Shown here: piece after piece, positions 5,598-8,822 of the stretch
Numbering within the stretch: position 1 is the first letter of the stretch
Layout: every line of letters begins with the position of its first letter
Assembly: GCA_043778315.1 (NCBI GenBank)
Contig: JAYWGJ010000084.1
Span: 1-8,822, forward strand
Source of the DNA: JBEEMU01 sp043778315
Lineage (GTDB): Bacteria > Bacteroidota > Bacteroidia > Chitinophagales > Saprospiraceae
DNA: 8,822 nt
Direction: 5' to 3'
The notes under the pieces: model-generated
The model's input: the letters and a program-made list of their open reading frames with translations, nothing else
Told to the model about the DNA's origin: nothing
Database searches by the model: none
Translations under genes and position numbers: made by a program

Positions 5598-6005
5598 ATG
5601 AGTAATCAGATTAGATTAAGCCAGGTTCAGGTAACAAGCCTAAGTTTAAATGTTGATACGTTTAATAAAGATATTACTAGTGAATTTGGAACAAAATTGC
5701 GTTTTGAGGCAGTTTATCACACAGAAAATCAAAATAATTTTGCCATAGTTTTCGATTTAGAACTTGAAAATGAGGAAAGTGCTTTTGTTTTGAAACTTAA
5801 AGCAACCGCTCATTTTGAAGCCGATAATTTAATTGATGACGATTTTAAAAGTTCTCCATTCGTGAAAATAAGTGCGCCTGCAATAGCATTCTCTTATATA
5901 AGAACATTTATCTCAAATTTGACATTGAATTCGGGTTACGAAGCAATTATGTTGCCTTCTTTTAATTTTATAAAAATGTCAGAGGAAAGAGAGGAGGAAA
6001 AGTAA
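5598..6005 (+). CDS. SecB-like chaperone of a toxin-antitoxin-chaperone system
   Basis: The 135-residue protein shows the SecB pattern. An N-terminal strand region is followed by alternating strands RFEAVYHTENQNNFAIVFDLELE and SAFVLKLKATAHFEA at 35-75. Then comes the SecB hallmark at 94-127: PAIAFSYIRTFISNLTL, corresponding to NILFPYARECITSM of E. coli SecB, and LPSFNFIKM, corresponding to LAPVNFDALF. It is shorter than E. coli SecB (155 residues). SecB family members hold unfolded clients as tetramers. Export SecB is mainly proteobacterial, and SecB-like genes elsewhere often belong to TAC systems, where they protect the antitoxin. Position, spacing (3 bases) and matching AT-rich base use tie it to the two genes before it. 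The acidic tail EEREEEK is a feature often seen in such chaperones. No clear terminator follows before the tRNA. Confidence 0.82.
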   Translation: MSNQIRLSQVQVTSLSLNVDTFNKDITSEFGTKLRFEAVYHTENQNNFAIVFDLELENEESAFVLKLKATAHFEADNLIDDDFKSSPFVKISAPAIAFSYIRTFISNLTLNSGYEAIMLPSFNFIKMSEEREEEK

Positions 6006-6080
6006 AAATGTTAATACCTGTTAAGGGTCTTTATCGGTCAAGCGCATATAAGTTGCGATTATAGTTGTTGAAATCATATT

Positions 6081-6153
<73 letters not shown>

Positions 6154-6170
6154 CTAAGGAAAAACAAATG

Positions 6171-6205
6171 AAGTCTTGTAGGGTCAGCCTTACAAGACTT
6201 TTTTT
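6171..6205 (+). terminator. Rho-independent terminator after tRNA-Gly
   Basis: AAGTCTTGTA at 6171-6180 pairs perfectly with TACAAGACTT at 6191-6200 across a 10-base loop. TTTTT follows, then GTTTT. It would end the tRNA transcript and any read-through from the upstream cassette. Confidence 0.9.
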
Positions 6206-6233
6206 GTTTTGTATCGTTGTGTAACACTAAACC

Positions 6234-6701
6234 ATGAACCATATTTTAGATTATATGCAGTACCAAACCGCGTTGCAGCTTCGGACGGTGGCGGACAGAA
6301 CGCGCCGCGAGGTGTGGGACGCGCCGCGCCGCGCCTATGTCGCACTTACGCCCGAGGAATTGGTACGGCAATTGGTCTTGCAATATATGGTACAAACGTG
6401 GCGGCTGCCGCTCACGCATACGCGCACTGAGTACGCGCTCACGATAAACGGACAACCAAAACGCTGCGATATTTTGGTTTTTGACCGACAAACGCGCCCG
6501 TTTTTGATGGTAGAATGCAAAGCGGCGAGCGTCAAAATAGACGAAACGGTGTTTTTTCAAGCCGCGCAATATAATTTAACACTCGAAGTCCCTTTTTTTA
6601 TGCTCACTAACGGAATTATGACTTATATTTGCGAACGCAAAACGGACGGCAATTATGGTTTCGTAACCGATATTGATGCCATGATTGCGCAGTATATATA
6701 A
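6234..6701 (+). CDS. Stand-alone HsdR N-terminal domain protein (PD-(D/E)xK nuclease fold)
   Basis: The protein has 155 residues and consists only of the domain found at the N-terminus of type I restriction endonuclease subunits (HSDR_N_2 type). The nuclease core is visible: R77-C-D79-ILVFDRQTRPFLMVE94-C-K96-A, the D...ExK triad, then FFQAAQYN at about 107-114 in place of the usual Q..RYN motif, and VPFFMLTNG. The N-terminal RREVWDAPRRAYVALTPEELVRQ matches this family in Bacteroidota, where it is common as a single gene outside restriction loci. No methylase, specificity or helicase parts are present, so it is not a restriction system on its own. The DNA or RNA substrate and the cellular role are unknown. 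The next gene follows after 33 bases and may be co-transcribed. The ATG at 6234 keeps an N-terminus close to the family's; a Met at residue 8 is an alternative. Confidence 0.85.
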   Translation: MNHILDYMQYQTALQLRTVADRTRREVWDAPRRAYVALTPEELVRQLVLQYMVQTWRLPLTHTRTEYALTINGQPKRCDILVFDRQTRPFLMVECKAASVKIDETVFFQAAQYNLTLEVPFFMLTNGIMTYICERKTDGNYGFVTDIDAMIAQYI

Positions 6702-6734
6702 GATTATAAGATGTAAAGTAGTAGCCTTCCGCCT

Positions 6735-7373
6735 ATGAATTATTTGGAATACATAGAGTTGTTGCCCGAATGGGCGCACGACCTTTTGGGGTTGGAGCTG
6801 CCGCATAAAGAAAGTTTAGATGCGTATATCGACTTCATTCTACCCAAAATATATTACCTCGGCGAAGACCTCGGCGAGTATCATTACTATGTAGATACGC
6901 CTTGGAAAGAGGTGCGCGAAGACGCGGATTTTCACGAACACATCGTACATATCTTCAAAGAACCCGCCGTCCCGTTTCACGTCAAGGCAAAAACCGAAGA
7001 CGACGGACCCGATTATATGCGCTTAGTGAACGGCGAAGGTCCGAAAGGAAAATGGATGTTTGTTGCCAAAACCAACTTATTGCTCATCAAACAAGCCGCC
7101 GTCCCGAGTATGCAACAGGTGCTAAATAGCTTCGAGTCGTATCAATTAAAGTTCCTAAGCGAAGATTTTTTTATACTGCAACGCTACGGCGTGATACACA
7201 AAGAGGGCGACACGAAGTACATTGTGATGGGTCGGGAGGCGCGTGTCCGCTACATGGAATGGCGCGAATGTATGGATTTATTGTACAATACTTATCGGTA
7301 TAATATGGTGTATTTGGCGTTTGCGAGTACCATTATCGGCTTTTTGCTGCTGGTACTTTATTTTTCTGTATAA
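6735..7373 (+). CDS. Uncharacterised protein with C-terminal membrane anchor
   Basis: I do not recognise this 212-residue protein. It has no signal peptide. The first ~165 residues are soluble and acidic in the N-terminal half (LPEWAHDLLGLELPHKE, YYLGEDLGEYHYY, DADFHEHIVHIF). A middle section, GKWMFVAKTNLLLIKQ followed by YQLKFLSEDFFILQRYGVI, has the strand rhythm of a small beta-barrel; this is only an impression. A single hydrophobic segment at about 191-211 (MVYLAFASTIIGFLLLVLYFS) ends the protein one residue before the stop, so it should be tail-anchored in the inner membrane with its bulk in the cytoplasm. Base composition matches the neighbouring housekeeping genes, and it lies 33 bases after the HsdR-N gene, which suggests a shared transcript. 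Confidence 0.75.
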   Translation: MNYLEYIELLPEWAHDLLGLELPHKESLDAYIDFILPKIYYLGEDLGEYHYYVDTPWKEVREDADFHEHIVHIFKEPAVPFHVKAKTEDDGPDYMRLVNGEGPKGKWMFVAKTNLLLIKQAAVPSMQQVLNSFESYQLKFLSEDFFILQRYGVIHKEGDTKYIVMGREARVRYMEWRECMDLLYNTYRYNMVYLAFASTIIGFLLLVLYFSV

Positions 7374-7379
7374 TGAAAT

Positions 7380-7484
7380 AGTGATTAACGATTAGTTATT
7401 AGAGTTCAGTACCGTCGTTAATTGCACACACTAATCTTAATCTAATCGTTAATCACTGAACACTAATCGTTAATCACTGAACAC
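7380..7484 (+). repeat. 21-bp dispersed repeat: two tandem copies plus an inverted partial copy
   Basis: Exact copies at 7443-7463 and 7464-7484 begin TAATCGTTAATCACTG. The reverse complement occurs once more at 1621-1641. A 16-base inverted partial copy, AGTGATTAACGATTAG, lies at 7380-7395, so a hairpin with a 46-base or 67-base loop can form. The array fills the gap before ung and stops 7 bases before its ATG, so the ung leader must contain it unless the promoter lies inside it. Confidence 0.9.
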
Positions 7485-7491
7485 TATTTTT

Positions 7492-8154
7492 ATGACCCTC
7501 AATCCTTCTTGGCAACCTGCGCTACAAAGCGAGTTCGCGCAGCCGTATTTTCAAATTATACAGACGTTTTTGAAAAAAGAACGAGCAAGCGGAACAGTCG
7601 TTTGTCCGCCCGAAGAGCTGATTTTCAGCGCGTTTGACCGCACGGCGTTCAACGACGTGAAGGTCGTGATACTAGGTCAAGACCCGTATCATAATATCGG
7701 TCAGGCGATGGGCTTGTCGTTTTCTGTGCCGCGCGGCGTAGCCGTGCCGCCGAGTTTGCAGAACGTATATAAGGAGTTGCAGAGCGATTTGGGCATCGCG
7801 CCGCCCGCTACGGGCGACCTCTCTGCGTGGGCAGCGCAAGGCGTTTTTTTGCTTAACGCAACGCTAACCGTAGCCGCACACAAAGCCAATTCGCATAGCA
7901 AAATCGGCTGGGAAACCTTTACTAATAAAGTCATCAAATGTCTTTCGGACGACCGCGAACACTTGGTTTTTATACTCTGGGGCAAATTCGCGCAAGCCAA
8001 ATCCGCTTTTATAGATACCGAAAAACATTTGGTATTGATGGCGGCGCACCCGTCGCCGTTAGCGGGCAACGCCTTTCAAGGCTGCAAGCATTTTTCGCTC
8101 GCTAACGATTATTTATTAGCACACGGAAAAGAAAAAATTAATTGGAATGTGTAA
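7492..8154 (+). CDS. ung: Uracil-DNA glycosylase (family 1)
   Basis: Ung removes uracil from DNA by cutting the N-glycosidic bond, the first step of base-excision repair. The protein has 220 residues, normal for the family. It opens with PSWQPALQSEFAQPYF. The catalytic motif VVILGQDPYH carries D64, the same number as in E. coli, with H67 behind it. GLSFSVP with F77 stacks on the uracil. LLNATLTV lies at 120-127. H186 in AAHPSPLAG is the second catalytic residue, with L190 as the intercalating leucine, and GCKHFS follows. All active-site residues are present. The ATG at 7492 gives the standard N-terminus. The region upstream is filled by a repeat array and shows no TAnnTTTG box, so transcription may come from the genes before it. 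Confidence 0.97.
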   Translation: MTLNPSWQPALQSEFAQPYFQIIQTFLKKERASGTVVCPPEELIFSAFDRTAFNDVKVVILGQDPYHNIGQAMGLSFSVPRGVAVPPSLQNVYKELQSDLGIAPPATGDLSAWAAQGVFLLNATLTVAAHKANSHSKIGWETFTNKVIKCLSDDREHLVFILWGKFAQAKSAFIDTEKHLVLMAAHPSPLAGNAFQGCKHFSLANDYLLAHGKEKINWNV

Positions 8155-8155
8155 A

Positions 8156-8173
8156 ACTGCAATATTTTGCGGT
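8156..8173 (+). terminator. Weak hairpin just after ung
   Basis: ACTGCAA pairs with TTGCGGT (one wobble) across TATT, starting two bases after the ung stop. The following bases (TCTACGACG) are not T-rich, so it is a doubtful terminator or simply a 3'-end stabilising hairpin. A 12-base piece matching the 21-bp repeat array (CGATTAGTGTTC, reverse complement at 7458-7469) lies just after it at 8181-8192. Confidence 0.3.
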
Positions 8174-8225
8174 TCTACGACGATTAGTGTTCGCCGCGAT
8201 TGACACGTTGCGGGAACGTTTAGGT

Positions 8226-8249
8226 AGAGACAAGGCATGCCTTGTCTCT
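8226..8249 (+). repeat. Perfect 24-bp palindrome
   Basis: Each half is AGAGACAAGGCA and its complement, so the whole reads the same on both strands with no central spacer. It lies 43 bases before ridA. The TAGAGACnnnn...GTCTCTA style resembles interspersed palindromic elements in other bacterial genomes. It has no T tract, so it is not a standard terminator. Confidence 0.85.
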
Positions 8250-8292
8250 CCTGCAAAATCAAAGAAATTTAAGAATTTTCAACAACCATTCC

Positions 8293-8676
8293 ATGAAAAA
8301 AACAATCATCAGCACACCTAACGCGCCTGCCGCTATCGGACCTTACCATCAAGCGAACGCCTTTGGCAATATGCTTTTTGTGAGCGGACAAATCGCGCTG
8401 AATCCCGCCACGGGCGAACTCGTGCAAACCGACATCGCCGCCGAAACCCGTCAAGTACTCGACAACCTCAAAGCGGTAGTAGAAGCGGCTGGCTCGAGTC
8501 TCGAGAAAATACTCAAATGCTCCGTTTTTGTGACAGATATGAAGCAATACGCCGATATCAACGCCGTTTATGCCGAGTATTTTCCGCAAGTGACCGCGCC
8601 TGCCCGCGAGTTAGTGCAAGTCGCCGCGCTGCCGCGCTTCGTAAACGTAGAAATTTCCGCTATCGCTTATCTGTAA
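8293..8676 (+). CDS. ridA: RidA family enamine/imine deaminase
   Basis: RidA hydrolyses reactive enamines and imines, such as 2-aminoacrylate formed by serine and threonine dehydratases, before they damage PLP enzymes. It acts in the cytoplasm as a trimer. The 127-residue length is typical. Motifs are IGPYHQA at 15-21, LFVSGQIALNP at 28-38, NLKAVVEAAGSSLEKILK at 58-75, VFVTDM at 78-83, and APARELVQVAALP at 102-114. The substrate-binding R105 and E120 fall at the same numbers as in the E. coli protein, so it should be active. The ATG at 8293 matches the family start; an in-frame TTG at 8242 would add 17 residues beginning inside the palindrome at 8226-8249 and is not credible. No metabolic partner gene is adjacent. 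Confidence 0.95.
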   Translation: MKKTIISTPNAPAAIGPYHQANAFGNMLFVSGQIALNPATGELVQTDIAAETRQVLDNLKAVVEAAGSSLEKILKCSVFVTDMKQYADINAVYAEYFPQVTAPARELVQVAALPRFVNVEISAIAYL

Positions 8677-8769
8677 AAGCTGAAAGCTATGAACTGAAAG
8701 CACTAAACTAAAAAACTAAAAAAAATGTGCTATCCTAAAAAAGGTTGACGGAGCAGTCCCTTACCAACC

Positions 8770-8822
8770 ATGGTTATAGAACAAAAAGAGTATGTCACAA
8801 ATTCGGGTAATTCGGATAAAAA
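8770..8822 (+). CDS. Possible start of a gene running off the right edge
   Basis: The ATG at 8770 opens MVIEQKEYVTNSGNSDK and continues past the window end. A second ATG at 8792 in another frame (MSQIRVIRIK) is also still open. Neither has a clear promoter. The region 8677-8769 holds only AT-rich DNA with short TGAAAGC repeats. Seventeen codons are too few to name a product. Confidence 0.25.
   Translation, partial: MVIEQKEYVTNSGNSDK

Noticed and set aside
5598..6005. Housekeeping export SecB
   Set aside because: Operon position behind a toxin-like gene and a small gene, the shorter length and the AT-rich base use all point to a TAC chaperone; SecB used for export is mainly proteobacterial.
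6234..6701. Type I restriction-modification system
   Set aside because: Only the N-terminal domain of HsdR is present; no helicase part, methylase or specificity subunit is near, and the family is common as a single gene in Bacteroidota.
7380..7484. Tandem repeats before ung as a CRISPR array
   Set aside because: The two copies abut with no spacers, and single copies elsewhere lie in ordinary spacers; there are no cas genes.
8242..8292. TTG start that would extend RidA by 17 residues
   Set aside because: The extension starts inside a perfect palindrome and is absent from the family; ATG 8293 gives the standard N-terminus and conserved residue numbers.

Overview
The window looks like a chromosomal stretch from a member of the Bacteroidota. 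The evidence is: promoters of the Bacteroidota type (TAnnTTTG at about -7, with TTG or TTTG upstream), genes without Shine-Dalgarno sites, a secreted TPR protein whose signal peptide ends in VAQ, a remnant of a type IX secretion C-terminal sorting domain, and a stand-alone HsdR-N-like protein of a kind common in this phylum. Most genes have a mixed, fairly GC-rich codon usage rich in GCG and CGC, set in very AT-rich intergenic DNA that carries several kinds of short repeat. Genus cannot be told from the sequence.

Layout. 1-846: a promoter pointing out of the window to the left, then the wreck of a secreted-protein gene whose signal peptide (101 on) and sorting domain (to 391) survive without the middle, then AT-rich DNA with a possible further gene fragment and the etfB promoter. 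847-2831: etfB and etfA, the two subunits of electron transfer flavoprotein, separated by an unusually long spacer with two repeat families and followed by a strong terminator. 3206-3646: a secreted TPR protein. 3689-4597, minus strand: psuG, pseudouridine-5'-phosphate glycosidase, without its usual kinase partner.

4712-6005 is the most interesting part: an AT-rich three-gene cassette behind a near-perfect Bacteroidota promoter and a possible operator. It encodes an ADP-ribosyltransferase-like protein, a 75-residue protein and a SecB-like chaperone, in the order toxin-antitoxin-chaperone. I read it as a TAC system of the CmdTAC type, probably an anti-phage defence module acquired by transfer. 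It lies just upstream of a tRNA-Gly(GCC) gene and that gene's terminator.

6234-8676: ordinary chromosomal genes, namely an HsdR-N nuclease-fold protein, an unrecognised protein with a C-terminal membrane anchor, uracil-DNA glycosylase (ung) and RidA. Copies of a 21-bp intergenic repeat and a perfect 24-bp palindrome lie between them. A possible gene start runs off the right edge.

How the genes work together: EtfA and EtfB form one heterodimer, and the three cassette products probably form one toxin, antitoxin and chaperone circuit. The remaining genes look functionally independent: nucleotide salvage (psuG), DNA repair (ung) and metabolite-damage control (ridA).
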